Shown: in pieces, positions 27,139 through 35,936 of the stretch | Layout: each line of letters begins with the position of its first letter | How positions within the stretch are numbered: the stretch's first letter is position 1 | From: an uncultured Lachnospiraceae bacterium | Lineage (GTDB): Bacteria; Bacillota; Clostridia; Lachnospirales; Lachnospiraceae | Reading direction: 5' to 3' | Assembly (NCBI GenBank): GCA_910588215.1 | Contig: CAJUQJ010000008.1 | Coordinates: 62,001-126,000 of the forward strand | Length of the DNA: 64,000 nucleotides | Translations under genes and position numbers: made by a program | Notes under the pieces: model-generated | The model's database searches: none | What the model saw: only the letters and a program-made list of their open reading frames with translations | Told to the model about the DNA's origin: nothing

Positions 27139-28023
27139 TTATTTGGCTATAAAGCTTTCCACCAGATTCTTAATGATCAGATACCATCCATCTGCCAGCA
27201 CAAACAGCAGTATTTTAAACGGCATAGAGATCGTTGTCGGCGGCAGCATCATCATACCCATGCTCATCAGAGTCGATGCCACGACCATATCGATCACAAT
27301 AAAAGGAATGTAGATCAAAAACCCGATAATGAATGCCGTTCTCAGTTCACTGATGATAAAACTCGGCACCAGCACACTCATAGGAATATCATCCAGTTCT
27401 CCACTCCACTCCAGTCGGCTGATCCCCATAAAAAGGCTCACGTCTTTCTTCTGCGTCTGACCATACATAAAGGTCCGCAGGGGCGCTGCCGCTTTCGTAA
27501 GCATTTCTTCATTGGTAAGCTCACCTGCCTCATAGGGAACCACTGCCTCATTATAAACCGTAGTCAGTGTAGGCTGCATGATAAAGAACGTCAAAAAGAG
27601 CGCAATACCTATCAAAACTGTATTAGGCGGCGCTGTCTGTGTATTGAGAGCCTGCCTCGTAAAATGCAGAACAATGATGATTCTGGTAAACGAGGTCAAC
27701 ATTACGATCAATGACGGTGCTATCCCAATCAGAGTCAGTATGATCAGAATGCGCAGAGCGCCGTTCACACTGCCGTTCCCATTGTCAACCGAAACCGTCA
27801 CCGTATTGGCTATATTCAATTCTGCTAATTCATCGGCATCCTGTGACGTACCCGGCTCCCTTTCATTCGTCCTCTCCTGCTCTGTTCCCGTAAGATCAGA
27901 GTCACGATAAGGCGTATCCAATGATGCCTTTGCCGTCATCCCATGTCCAAGATACAGTATGCCTGCCAGAAACAGCAGGCATACCAACTTTGCCAAATGA
28001 TATCCGGAAAAATGTCTTTTCAT
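27139..28023 (-). CDS. fliP: Flagellar export protein FliP
   Basis: Core of the export channel. 294 residues: a signal peptide-like N-terminus, a periplasmic-type loop of about 55 residues, then LTLIGIAPSLIVMLTSFTR and FFIMQPTL segments, and the C-terminal MMLPPTTISMPFKILLF typical of FliP. ATG overlaps the fliO stop by 4 bp (ATGA). Confidence 0.96.
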   Translation of the reverse strand: MKRHFSGYHLAKLVCLLFLAGILYLGHGMTAKASLDTPYRDSDLTGTEQERTNEREPGTSQDADELAELNIANTVTVSVDNGNGSVNGALRILIILTLIGIAPSLIVMLTSFTRIIIVLHFTRQALNTQTAPPNTVLIGIALFLTFFIMQPTLTTVYNEAVVPYEAGELTNEEMLTKAAAPLRTFMYGQTQKKDVSLFMGISRLEWSGELDDIPMSVLVPSFIISELRTAFIIGFLIYIPFIVIDMVVASTLMSMGMMMLPPTTISMPFKILLFVLADGWYLIIKNLVESFIAK

Positions 28024-28403
28024 TCGTCTCGCCCATCTTCTTTTTCCAGAATACTTTTATTTTGTACTTTATTCAAAATATCCTTAAAACGCATTGTCTT
28101 AGGCACACTCCCATCAGAAAGGATTAAATCCTGCTCCGGAATCTCTGTTAACATTGTAACAGTATCTTTACAGATTGCCACTGCCAAATATTTCTGGCCT
28201 ACCCGAATAATCTGAATATACTTATTATTAGACAAGCCGATCATTTCCAAAACTTCAATATTCGTATTGGAAGCCCTTCCCCTCTGGTATCCGGCCATCC
28301 ATTTGGTAACGAACCAGGCGACCGCCAATACGATCAAAAAGAGGACCAACAAAGTCATAAACTGTATATAAGAATCTGCCCCCTCGGATATTGTGAGCAT
28401 CAT
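28020..28403 (-). CDS. fliO: Flagellar biosynthesis protein FliO
   Basis: Small membrane protein that helps assemble the FliP ring. 127 residues with one membrane segment (about 14-31) and a cytoplasmic domain with IEVLEMIGLSNNKYIQIIRVG, the FliO/FliZ pattern. Its ATG shares one base with the cheY stop, and its end overlaps fliP by 4 bp. Confidence 0.9.
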   Translation of the reverse strand: MMLTISEGADSYIQFMTLLVLFLIVLAVAWFVTKWMAGYQRGRASNTNIEVLEMIGLSNNKYIQIIRVGQKYLAVAICKDTVTMLTEIPEQDLILSDGSVPKTMRFKDILNKVQNKSILEKEDGRDE

Positions 28404-28765
28404 TATCCCACAACCTTTTTAACAGCCTCTATTACACGGTCTGCCTGGAACGGCTTAACAATGAAATCTTTTGCTCCTGACTGGATGGATTCGATTACCA
28501 TCGCCTGTTGTCCCATTGCAGAACACATAATTACCATTGCGCCGGGGTCCGATTCCTTGATCTTCTTTAATGCCTGAATACCATCCATCTCCGGCATTGT
28601 GATATCCATCAACACAAGATCCGGTTTCAATAAATTATACTGCTCTACAGCCTTCGCACCATTCTCGGCCTCGCCTGCTACGTTATATCCGTTTTTCGTC
28701 AGGATATCCTTGATCATCATGCGCATAAATGCCGCATCATCACAAATTAAAATATTCTTTGCCAT
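28403..28765 (-). CDS. cheY: Chemotaxis response regulator CheY
   Basis: Single-domain receiver that binds the motor switch when phosphorylated. 120 residues with acidic pair DD9-10, phospho-acceptor Asp54 in VLMDITMP, the switch Ser/Thr in MCSAMG and the conserved KPF lysine. The ATG at 28765 has AGGAGAAG before it. It lies between fliY (its phosphatase) and fliO, as in Bacillus. Confidence 0.96.
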   Translation of the reverse strand: MAKNILICDDAAFMRMMIKDILTKNGYNVAGEAENGAKAVEQYNLLKPDLVLMDITMPEMDGIQALKKIKESDPGAMVIMCSAMGQQAMVIESIQSGAKDFIVKPFQADRVIEAVKKVVG

Positions 28766-28785
28766 CTCTCTTCTCCTATCATACA

Positions 28786-30066
28786 TTATTTGATAATTTC
28801 AGTTACTCGTACCCCGAAACTTTCCTCAATTACAACAACTTCACCCTTCGCGACAAGCTTGCCATTGACCAATATATCTATCGGTTCGCCGGCGATCCTT
28901 TCAAGTTCTATGATCGTCCCCGGCGTGAAGTCCAGAATCTCAGCTATGGACTTGGATGTTCTGCCAAGTTCTACCGTAACTTCCAACGGAACATCTCGAA
29001 TCAATCCAATATTCTCCTGTCCCGGCATTGCATTGCCATCTTTGGCAAAACTCTGGAACTGCGCAGGCTGAATATTCATATTAGGCATCATCTGCGTTTG
29101 CGGCATCATCTGCGGCATTCCCATCTGCATCTGCATCTGTGGCATCATCTGCGGCATTCCCATCTGCATTTGTTGCGTTCCCATTTGATTCATGTCCATT
29201 CCCATTTGCGGCATTCCCATTCCCATCTGCATCTGTGGCATTCCCATCTGCATTTGTTGCATTCCCATCTGATTCATATTCATCTGTGGTGCCGGTCCCG
29301 CCTGAGGCGCTGCTGCCTGAGGTACGGCTTCTGATGCTGTATCCCCCAACTGATTCTTTAAGAAAGTATCACACAACTCTTTCGCAAAGTCAATCGGATA
29401 CAATTGCATGATAGTGGAGTCAACCAGATCATCAATCTGCATACGAAACGCTATCTTGACAAAAAGATTTGCCAGAAACGGCGCTATATCTCCACCCGAT
29501 TTAAAACTCGAAAGATCAACAAAACTCGCTTCCGGCGGGCTGATATCTATCATTTTATCAAGCATTGTAGACAAAGAAGTCGCTGAAGACCCCATCATCT
29601 GATTCATCGCTTCCGAGATCGCACTCAGATGCAGTTCACCAAGCTCACCTTCTACATTGCTGCCGTCACCGCCCATCATCAAGTCCGTGATGACTTTAAC
29701 ATCATGTTCCTTCAAGACCAAAATATTAGTGCCATCTAAACCGACCGTATATTTGATCTGAATAAATACACAAGGTTTCTCATAATCTCTCAGTACATTC
29801 TCCCACTTAGCCAGCGTCACCACCGGTGTCGTAATGTTCACCCTGCGGTTAACTAACGATGAAAGCGTTGTTGCCGAGGAACCCATACTGATATTAGCAA
29901 CCTCACCTATGGCATCTTTCTCCATCGCCGACAGGATGGAATCATCCAAGTCGTCATCTGCCGCTGCAGGCGCTGAATTTTCCGCCGGTGCGCTCTCTTC
30001 GCCGCCCGGTGTATCCATACCGCTCAAGAGAGCATTTATTTCATCCTGTGATAACATTCCGTCCAT
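28786..30066 (-). CDS. fliY: Flagellar motor switch phosphatase FliY
   Basis: Switch-complex protein combining CheC-like CheY-P phosphatase and FliN functions. 426 residues: an N-terminal CheY-binding peptide SQDEINALL, two phosphatase motifs (D51/E55/N58 and S148/E152/N155), a Met/Gln/Gly-rich low-complexity linker (about 261-330) and a C-terminal FliN/SpoA domain (about 350-426). Located directly after fliM with 4 bp between. The linker is much richer in methionine than is usual. Confidence 0.95.
   Translation of the reverse strand: MDGMLSQDEINALLSGMDTPGGEESAPAENSAPAAADDDLDDSILSAMEKDAIGEVANISMGSSATTLSSLVNRRVNITTPVVTLAKWENVLRDYEKPCVFIQIKYTVGLDGTNILVLKEHDVKVITDLMMGGDGSNVEGELGELHLSAISEAMNQMMGSSATSLSTMLDKMIDISPPEASFVDLSSFKSGGDIAPFLANLFVKIAFRMQIDDLVDSTIMQLYPIDFAKELCDTFLKNQLGDTASEAVPQAAAPQAGPAPQMNMNQMGMQQMQMGMPQMQMGMGMPQMGMDMNQMGTQQMQMGMPQMMPQMQMQMGMPQMMPQTQMMPNMNIQPAQFQSFAKDGNAMPGQENIGLIRDVPLEVTVELGRTSKSIAEILDFTPGTIIELERIAGEPIDILVNGKLVAKGEVVVIEESFGVRVTEIIK
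29077..29286. repeat. Met-Gln-Gly-Pro coding repeats in the fliY linker
   Basis: About 210 bp of imperfect tandem repeats with units such as CATCTGCGGCATTCCCAT on the plus strand encode repeated QMGM/PQM blocks between the phosphatase and SpoA domains. All units keep the frame. Copy number would be expected to vary between strains. Confidence 0.85.
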
Positions 30067-30070
30067 GCTT

Positions 30071-31048
30071 CTAATCCTCCTCTCTTATTACCGACGTTAC
30101 TCGCACTGCATATTTATCTTTGCTCGAACCCGGTAATGCGGTAAATTTCTCTATATTTCCAACGTATACTTTCAGATCCTGTTCCACATCGGTATTCAAT
30201 CGTATGATATCTCCTACCTGTATATTGATGAAATCCGTGACGGCTATATGAGTCCTGCCAAGCAGTGCCTTGACCGGAACATCCACTCGCTTGATCAGAG
30301 ACTCAATATACTCCTCAAGCTCTTCTTCTTTCTGTTCCTGCATATTTGAATACCAGTACTTGGTATTCAACCTCTCCATAACCGACTCTAATGTAAAGAA
30401 CGGAAGGCAGATATTCATAAATCCTTCCACATCACCAATCCGCACATTCAGTGTCACGATTGCTATCATATCATTTGGAGAAATGATCTGCGCAAACTGC
30501 GAATTCGTCTCTATCCGTTCTAATACCGGATTGACTTCCACTACATTCCGCCATGGTTCACGCATGAGCTGCATAAACGTCACCATCATCTTTTCAATGA
30601 TCGTCAATTCTATCTCTGTAAAATCCCTGGTCTTGTCGAGCGGTGCACCTTCACCGCCCAACATCCTGTCAATCATCGCATAACCTAAACTCGTAGCCAT
30701 CTCTACTACAATGTTGCCACCTAATGGCTGAAAGTTAACGATTCCCAGAATGACCGGATTAAAAAGAGCATTGGTATACTCCGAAAAGACGATCGCCTCG
30801 GAGCTTACCACGGAAACCTGTACATTCTTCCGCAGATATACCGGAAGGCTAGTAGACAACAACCGCCCGTAGTGCTCGTATATGATCTCTAATGTCCGCA
30901 GATGCTCTTTCGAGAACTTAGTCGGCCGTTTGAAATCATAATTCTTGACCTGCTTATTGTTATCATTCATCTCTTCTGCGTCAATCTCACCGCTGTTCAG
31001 CGCGGCCAGCAGACTATCAATCTCATTTTGAGACAGTATCTCTCCCAC
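30071..31048 (-). CDS. fliM: Flagellar motor switch protein FliM
   Basis: C-ring protein that receives CheY-P. 325 residues with the N-terminal CheY-P-binding peptide LSQNEIDSLL, the middle domain with the GG(A/E)GAP loop and a C-terminal SpoA domain. GTG start at 31048 with GGAGGTGAAC upstream. Follows fliL by 33 bp. Confidence 0.96.
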   Translation of the reverse strand: MGEILSQNEIDSLLAALNSGEIDAEEMNDNNKQVKNYDFKRPTKFSKEHLRTLEIIYEHYGRLLSTSLPVYLRKNVQVSVVSSEAIVFSEYTNALFNPVILGIVNFQPLGGNIVVEMATSLGYAMIDRMLGGEGAPLDKTRDFTEIELTIIEKMMVTFMQLMREPWRNVVEVNPVLERIETNSQFAQIISPNDMIAIVTLNVRIGDVEGFMNICLPFFTLESVMERLNTKYWYSNMQEQKEEELEEYIESLIKRVDVPVKALLGRTHIAVTDFINIQVGDIIRLNTDVEQDLKVYVGNIEKFTALPGSSKDKYAVRVTSVIREED

Positions 31049-31081
31049 GAAAGTTCACCTCCTGTGGCACGATTTACAAAG

Positions 31082-31609
31082 TTATTGAATAATAATGTCA
31101 CTAAACGCCACATTAAAGATAAACTCCGAATTAAACATCGTCTGAATTCTTTCCAGGATATCGGCTTTCATACCATCCTGATTATTCCTTGCATCCTCAG
31201 CCGTATAACTGGAAATAACATCCGTGATCTCACTTTTGATCAAACTCTGACGAGATTCCATCTCCTCGCCATATGTCTTATAATCTTCATGCTTGGTATT
31301 CATAGACAGTGTGATCGCTCCGACAAAAAAGTGCTGTTCACCTTCTTCACCTTCTGCTTCTCCCTCGTCACGCTTTAACTCTATCGTCATCTTCTCAATG
31401 TCATAAGTAGCAATATCTGACATCGGTACCGCTGTCGCACCTGCTTCTCCCTTCGCTGTCAACTCCAGATTCAACGACCTCGTAATGTTATCCACCAACG
31501 CCGATGTCTTTCTCGCCGATCCTGTTACGCTGAACATCATAATTGCTGTCAATACGATATTTACGATCAGCAGGGCCAGTATAATAACGGAAATCAGATT
31601 TTTCTTCAT
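31082..31609 (-). CDS. fliL: Flagellar basal body-associated protein FliL
   Basis: Single-pass membrane protein forming a ring around the stator. 175 residues with a membrane segment at about 6-28 and an extracytoplasmic stomatin-like domain ending in VAFSDIIIQ. Lies between motB and fliM, close to its stator partners. Confidence 0.88.
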   Translation of the reverse strand: MKKNLISVIILALLIVNIVLTAIMMFSVTGSARKTSALVDNITRSLNLELTAKGEAGATAVPMSDIATYDIEKMTIELKRDEGEAEGEEGEQHFFVGAITLSMNTKHEDYKTYGEEMESRQSLIKSEITDVISSYTAEDARNNQDGMKADILERIQTMFNSEFIFNVAFSDIIIQ

Positions 31610-31667
31610 GACTGTATTGTTCTCCTTTTATATTATTTCCATAAAATTTTCTGGTAACTTCTACTCG

Positions 31668-32474
31668 CTAATAGGAACTGAGTGAATTATAGATTTTAAT
31701 CTCCACACGTCTGTTCCTCGTTCTGCCTTCCGGCGTGGAATTATCGGCAATCGGAACATATTCTCCTCTTCCGGCATGTTTGACATTCGCCGGATCCAGG
31801 TCCGTAACTGACAGCAGATAATCGAACACCGACAGCGCACGCCCAGAACTCAACTCGTCATTGTTGGAATACTTGGCGCCGGACATAGGTACATTATCCG
31901 TATGTCCTTCGATCTCTATCGTACCGGCCGCATATCGCTCCAGCACCAGCCCGACTTGATCCAGAACCGGTTTGGCTTCCTCCTTCAAGAGTGTGCTTCC
32001 CGAGTCGAAAAGCAGCGCGCCCTTCAATGTGAGCTGCACATACTGGCTGGTAAACTCGATATCTATCTCGCTGCCCATCTCCTTGTCATCTACCGCTTCC
32101 TGAATCTGCTCTGCAAGCGTCTCCGACTCTTCCAGCTGTGCCTCTTCCATCTTCTCTTTCACTGCGGCTACATCCTCATCAACGACCTGCCCCTCATCCA
32201 TCTTGCCGGTACTGTTGATATACTCATCCAGTTCGTTCAACTGACTGACACCGTTGCTGATCAGAATACCGTCTCCGATCGCCGTAGCGCCTCCGCTGAA
32301 CACGGAAAACGTTTCGTTAAAGGATGCCACCACCTGCTCAAACTTCGCAGCATCGATGGAAGACATGGAAAACAGCAATACGAAGAAACACAGTAACAGG
32401 TTCATAAGATCTGAGAACGTGGCCATCCACGCGGGGGAACCTTTTGGCGCTTCTTCCTGCTTCTTCTTAGCCAT
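31668..32474 (-). CDS. motB: Stator protein MotB
   Basis: Forms the proton channel with MotA and anchors the stator to peptidoglycan. 268 residues: a single membrane helix with the proton-carrying Asp22 (TFSDLMNLLLCFF), a long linker and a C-terminal OmpA-like domain with IEGHTDNVPMSG. Starts directly at the motA stop (TAA then ATG). Typical H+-type rather than PomB-type by sequence impression only. Confidence 0.95.
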   Translation of the reverse strand: MAKKKQEEAPKGSPAWMATFSDLMNLLLCFFVLLFSMSSIDAAKFEQVVASFNETFSVFSGGATAIGDGILISNGVSQLNELDEYINSTGKMDEGQVVDEDVAAVKEKMEEAQLEESETLAEQIQEAVDDKEMGSEIDIEFTSQYVQLTLKGALLFDSGSTLLKEEAKPVLDQVGLVLERYAAGTIEIEGHTDNVPMSGAKYSNNDELSSGRALSVFDYLLSVTDLDPANVKHAGRGEYVPIADNSTPEGRTRNRRVEIKIYNSLSSY

Positions 32475-33263
32475 TTATGCCTCACCTCCATCATCGCCCA
32501 TAGAACCTCTGTCTTTCGGCGCCAGGAAGGATTTCAGCTTCTCCTCGATAACACGCGGGTTTTCACCTGCCTGTATAGAGAGCAGTCCTTCGATCTCTAT
32601 CTCCTTCACCATCATTTCTTCAGCATTCTTACTCTTCAACTTAGAAGCAACCGGCGCACAGATCCAGTTCGCAAGCACGGAACCATAGAAAGTCGTGATC
32701 AACGCCGTTGACATATTCGGACCGATGGATGCGAAATCTGACAGGTCACGCAACATGTTGATCAGACCGATCAGAGTACCGATCATACCCCACGCAGGAC
32801 CCATGGCGCCAAGGCCATCCCAGAATCCGATCTTATCTTTATGACGTTCTTCCACACTTGCAAGTTCCGTCTCCATAATCGCACGCACTAATTCAGGGTC
32901 TGTGCCGTCTACTACCAGCATAATACCCTTCTTTAAAAACTCATCCTCAATCTCGCCCGCCGCTTCTTCCAGAGAAAGAAGTCCTTCCTTACGGGCAACA
33001 TTAGAAAGATCTATGATCTTCTGAATAATCTCGGGAACGTTCATTGACGACATCTTGAAAATAAGGCCAATGCTCTTCAGATTTGCTATAAAATCCGGCA
33101 TGGTACAGCTCGCCATCATACATGCCAACGCACCACCATATGTAATAAGTGCCGAGGGCGCATGCAGGAATCCCAATACCACCGATATATCCTGACCAAC
33201 CAGCATACCAAAAATCATCAATGCAAAACATAGAACCAATCCAATAACTGAAGCTATATCCAT
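32475..33263 (-). CDS. motA: Stator protein MotA
   Basis: Proton-channel subunit generating torque on FliG. 262 residues with four membrane segments, the cytoplasmic loop and the conserved MGPAWGMIGTLIGLI helix. Stop codon abuts the motB start. Placed after flbD at the head of the second flagellar unit. Confidence 0.95.
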   Translation of the reverse strand: MDIASVIGLVLCFALMIFGMLVGQDISVVLGFLHAPSALITYGGALACMMASCTMPDFIANLKSIGLIFKMSSMNVPEIIQKIIDLSNVARKEGLLSLEEAAGEIEDEFLKKGIMLVVDGTDPELVRAIMETELASVEERHKDKIGFWDGLGAMGPAWGMIGTLIGLINMLRDLSDFASIGPNMSTALITTFYGSVLANWICAPVASKLKSKNAEEMMVKEIEIEGLLSIQAGENPRVIEEKLKSFLAPKDRGSMGDDGGEA

Positions 33264-33284
33264 CTGTATTCACCCGTCTTTACA

Positions 33285-33470
33285 CTAATCTGCAAAAATA
33301 TCCTTTCTATACGATTTTACTAAATTTTTTATCTCTTGTCTACTTTCTTTTACAATTAATTTCCGCCCTGTCGTAAAGGACAAAACCGTATCCGGTGTCT
33401 CCTCAGCCAACTCCAGAAGATCCGGATTGATCAGGACTTTAACCCCATTGATCTTAGTAACTTCTATCAT
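33285..33470 (-). CDS. flbD: FlbD-family flagellar protein
   Basis: Small conserved protein (61 residues) of Gram-positive flagellar operons; SwrD in Bacillus, where it raises motor torque. The pattern MIEVTKINGVKVLINPDLLE and a later TTGRKLIVKES match the family closely. First gene after a promoter (33558-33586) and just upstream of motAB, which fits a stator-related role. Confidence 0.9.
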   Translation of the reverse strand: MIEVTKINGVKVLINPDLLELAEETPDTVLSFTTGRKLIVKESRQEIKNLVKSYRKDIFAD

Positions 33471-33557
33471 CTTTCCCTTCTCACGCCCCTCCCTGACCCG
33501 CCGCCGTATCTTTAATGAACGTCACCGGCCGATACGACAACTATATTCAACTTCACA

Positions 33558-33586
33558 ATTTTATCACATATCCATGAAAACTGCAA
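33558..33586 (-). promoter_or_regulatory. Sigma-A-type promoter for the flbD-motAB unit
   Basis: Minus-strand TTGCAG (33581-33586) and TAAAAT (33558-33563) are separated by 17 bp, about 90 bp upstream of flbD and just past two terminator-like hairpins. It suggests a separate second transcription unit in the flagellar cluster. Confidence 0.6.
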
Positions 33587-33606
33587 AGTAAATAGTAAAT
33601 TCATTC

Positions 33607-33644
33607 AAAAAAATATGTAACAGTTCAGCCTTCGGCTTCACTGT
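33607..33644 (-). terminator. Second terminator-like hairpin between flgE and flbD
   Basis: On the minus strand ACAGT-GA-AGCC-GAA-GGCT-GA-ACTGT forms a symmetrical stem with tandem G-A mismatches and is followed after a short spacer by seven T. A further GC-rich hairpin, CGCCTC/GAGGCG, lies at 33680-33698. Could be a terminator or part of a dispersed element. Confidence 0.45.
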
Positions 33645-33729
33645 CACGCGTGGTTCCCATGTAACCACCGTTCCGTATTCGCCTCGGACTAAGAGGCGAG
33701 AGTAAAAGAGCACAGACCGCAATTATCAC

Positions 33730-33766
33730 TGAAAAGAGGGATTTTCATAACCAAAAATCCCTCTCT
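33730..33766 (-). terminator. Rho-independent terminator after flgE
   Basis: AGAGGGATTTT (33754-33764 read on the minus strand) pairs perfectly with AAAATCCCTCT (33735-33745 read likewise), loop of 8 nt, followed by TTTTC. It ends the flgB-flgE unit about 40 nt after the hook gene stop. Confidence 0.88.
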
Positions 33767-33807
33767 CCAATACTTTTAATATCCTATATCCAAATTCTGT
33801 TATACGA

Positions 33808-35817
33808 TTATCTCTTCAGATTGACAAGCTCTTCCAGCAAAGTGTCCGAAGTCGTAATGATACGGCTGTTCGCCTGGAAACCACGCTGTGTCGTGATCAT
33901 CGTCGTAAATTCGCTTGACAGATCCACATTACTCATCTCCAGAACACCGGATGTCATAGACCCCTGATTTGCCGTGATATCCACGCCGACACCATTGAAT
34001 TCACCTGAGTTCTGTGTTGCGGAGTACAGGTTATTACCAGCCTTAGCCAGACCGGAAGGATTGGCAAACTCTGCTACCGCAATCTGTCCTAACAGCTTGG
34101 AAAGACCGTTATCATAATATGCGGTGATCCTGCCGTCCTGTCCTACCTCGATTCCGTTCAACTCACCCTGCTTCCTGCCGGCTCCCAGCGTGCTCTGCTC
34201 TTTGGAACCGTTCAGCATCTCCAGCGTACACATTCCGCCGTTACCGAAGTTGTTGATCGACGAGAAGTCGATGTCAATGTTCGTGAACTGAGACAGATCG
34301 ATGTTCTTGCCATCCATGGAAGATGCCGAGCTGTTGAAAGTAAGCATCGCCGAATCCTGTCCCTGTCCGCCAATGTAGGAGAACTTACCGGTCTCATGAT
34401 CGAACACGATCATATTGCCCTTGTTGTTCTCTGTCAGATTAATCTGCGCAGATCCGTCCGGTCCGACAAACTCGATGGTATAGTCCTTACCGTCACCACT
34501 CTTGATATGATATACCTGTTCAAGGATCGCCGCCTGATTATCTGCATTATTCTCCAAAGTAACACCGAAATTGCTTGCGCCGTCATACGTAGATGCCTTA
34601 GTTGTCTTAAAGGTTGCTTCGAAGCTTATGGTAATGTTCTCCGGCGGATTGCCCGGCGTTGCAGTGATATTACTTACAGTCTGTAACCCTTCCATTGCCT
34701 GTAATGCCGCTGCCCAGTCAGTTACCTTCTCGGATGTCCCATCGTCTTTCTTCTTATAATAACTGGAATCCGCCGTATTATAGATCAGATTATAGGGTTC
34801 CGCCTCGAGCTGCGCCTTCGTCAGCGTCACCTCTCCGGTTACAGTGACATCTGCACCCTCAGCCACATCACCGGCAGCTGCAGGCGTCTTCACCTTAATA
34901 TTCTTACCTGCGGCAACTACCATGGCATTCTTATTGAAATCTGCCAGGATCTCCTCCATAGCCATATTGATCGTAAAACTATTGTTAGCCGCATCATACT
35001 TCGCATTCGGATCCATCGTATATTTACTGGTCGTAACCTTATTCTCCGTGGAACCAAAGGTTGCAATCTGCTCGATATTGCTCAGCCCGTACAGCTTCAC
35101 CAGGGAAACGCCGTCGGGATCAAGAATATCATCCAGCTGTACCCGGAATCTGTCCTCTTCACCGATGCCGTGGAAGCTGAACTTCGCCGTATACTGATAC
35201 CCCTGTGAATCAAAGAAAGTCATGGTACGGATCAGGCCGTCTGGACTGTTGAGCTTGGTGTCCTTCTTATCCAGGATACCGGATACATACCCCTTCGTCG
35301 TCCACTCCGGGTCGGAATTCATATTGTCAGGATGCATGATCCTAAGCGCCGATACGATATCCTGCCTGATATCCCCTGTCTCAGGATCCACCTGCCATCC
35401 CATGACCGTATAACCGGTATTGGCCATTACCAGGTTACCCGCACCGTCTACGGTAAAGGAACCATCTCTCGTAAAGAAGTTCTGAGAACCGTCGCTTACC
35501 ACGAAGAAAGAGCTTCCCTCGATCATGATATCCCACGGATTATTCGTTGACTGTGCCGATCCCTGCTGCGCGATCGCCGTGGAGATGGCACCCGTCTTAG
35601 ATCCCAGACCGATCTGCCTTGGATTGATACCGCCGCGTCCGGTGGCTGCATTGGCCCCGGATGCCGACTGCGTTGTTTGGTACAGCAGATCGCTGAACAC
35701 CATATTCTGTGATTTGTAAGCTGTCGTGTTAACGTTTGCAATGTTATTACCGATAACATCCATTCTGGTCTGGTGTGTTTTAAGTCCCGCCACACCAGAG
35801 AACAATGATCTCATCAT
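33808..35817 (-). CDS. flgE: Flagellar hook protein FlgE, enlarged
   Basis: Subunit of the flagellar hook. 669 residues, compared with about 260-440 in most species. The N-terminal D0 part (MMRSLFSGVAGLKTHQ, then NNIANVNTTAYK) and C-terminal D0 part (FTTMITTQRGFQANSRIITTSD) are standard; the extra length is in the surface-exposed middle (about 270-450), rich in Thr, Ala, Asp and Asn. ATG-ATG start after GGAGGTCATTTTACT, and the ribosome site overlaps the stop of a 26-codon ORF. Last gene of the first flagellar unit. Confidence 0.94.
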   Translation of the reverse strand: MMRSLFSGVAGLKTHQTRMDVIGNNIANVNTTAYKSQNMVFSDLLYQTTQSASGANAATGRGGINPRQIGLGSKTGAISTAIAQQGSAQSTNNPWDIMIEGSSFFVVSDGSQNFFTRDGSFTVDGAGNLVMANTGYTVMGWQVDPETGDIRQDIVSALRIMHPDNMNSDPEWTTKGYVSGILDKKDTKLNSPDGLIRTMTFFDSQGYQYTAKFSFHGIGEEDRFRVQLDDILDPDGVSLVKLYGLSNIEQIATFGSTENKVTTSKYTMDPNAKYDAANNSFTINMAMEEILADFNKNAMVVAAGKNIKVKTPAAAGDVAEGADVTVTGEVTLTKAQLEAEPYNLIYNTADSSYYKKKDDGTSEKVTDWAAALQAMEGLQTVSNITATPGNPPENITISFEATFKTTKASTYDGASNFGVTLENNADNQAAILEQVYHIKSGDGKDYTIEFVGPDGSAQINLTENNKGNMIVFDHETGKFSYIGGQGQDSAMLTFNSSASSMDGKNIDLSQFTNIDIDFSSINNFGNGGMCTLEMLNGSKEQSTLGAGRKQGELNGIEVGQDGRITAYYDNGLSKLLGQIAVAEFANPSGLAKAGNNLYSATQNSGEFNGVGVDITANQGSMTSGVLEMSNVDLSSEFTTMITTQRGFQANSRIITTSDTLLEELVNLKR

Positions 35818-35832
35818 AGTAAAATGACCTCC

Positions 35833-35913
35833 TTATATCTGTTCTGAAACCGTTACGGGAATCCTGTTTCCATGAACAAGATCCCCTCTGCCCATTCTGT
35901 CAGTCATGGACAT
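35833..35913 (-). CDS. Candidate small protein (26 aa) between the TIGR02530 gene and flgE
   Basis: A short ORF fills the 119-bp space. AAGGAGG precedes it: 3 nt before the first ATG (35913) and 9 nt before the in-frame ATG two codons later (35907). It encodes a mildly basic peptide ending LVHGNRIPVTVSEQI, with no membrane segment. Its stop codon forms TAAGGAGG, the ribosome site of flgE, a layout typical of translationally coupled genes. It could be a real small protein or a leader for flgE translation. No family recognised. Confidence 0.45.
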   Translation of the reverse strand: MSMTDRMGRGDLVHGNRIPVTVSEQI

Positions 35914-35936
35914 AAGCCTCCTTAAAGGTCCGGCTG

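Noticed and set aside
29077..29286. CRISPR-like regular repeats on the plus strand
   Set aside because: They are in-frame codon repeats for Met/Gln/Gly/Pro inside fliY, with no unique spacers.
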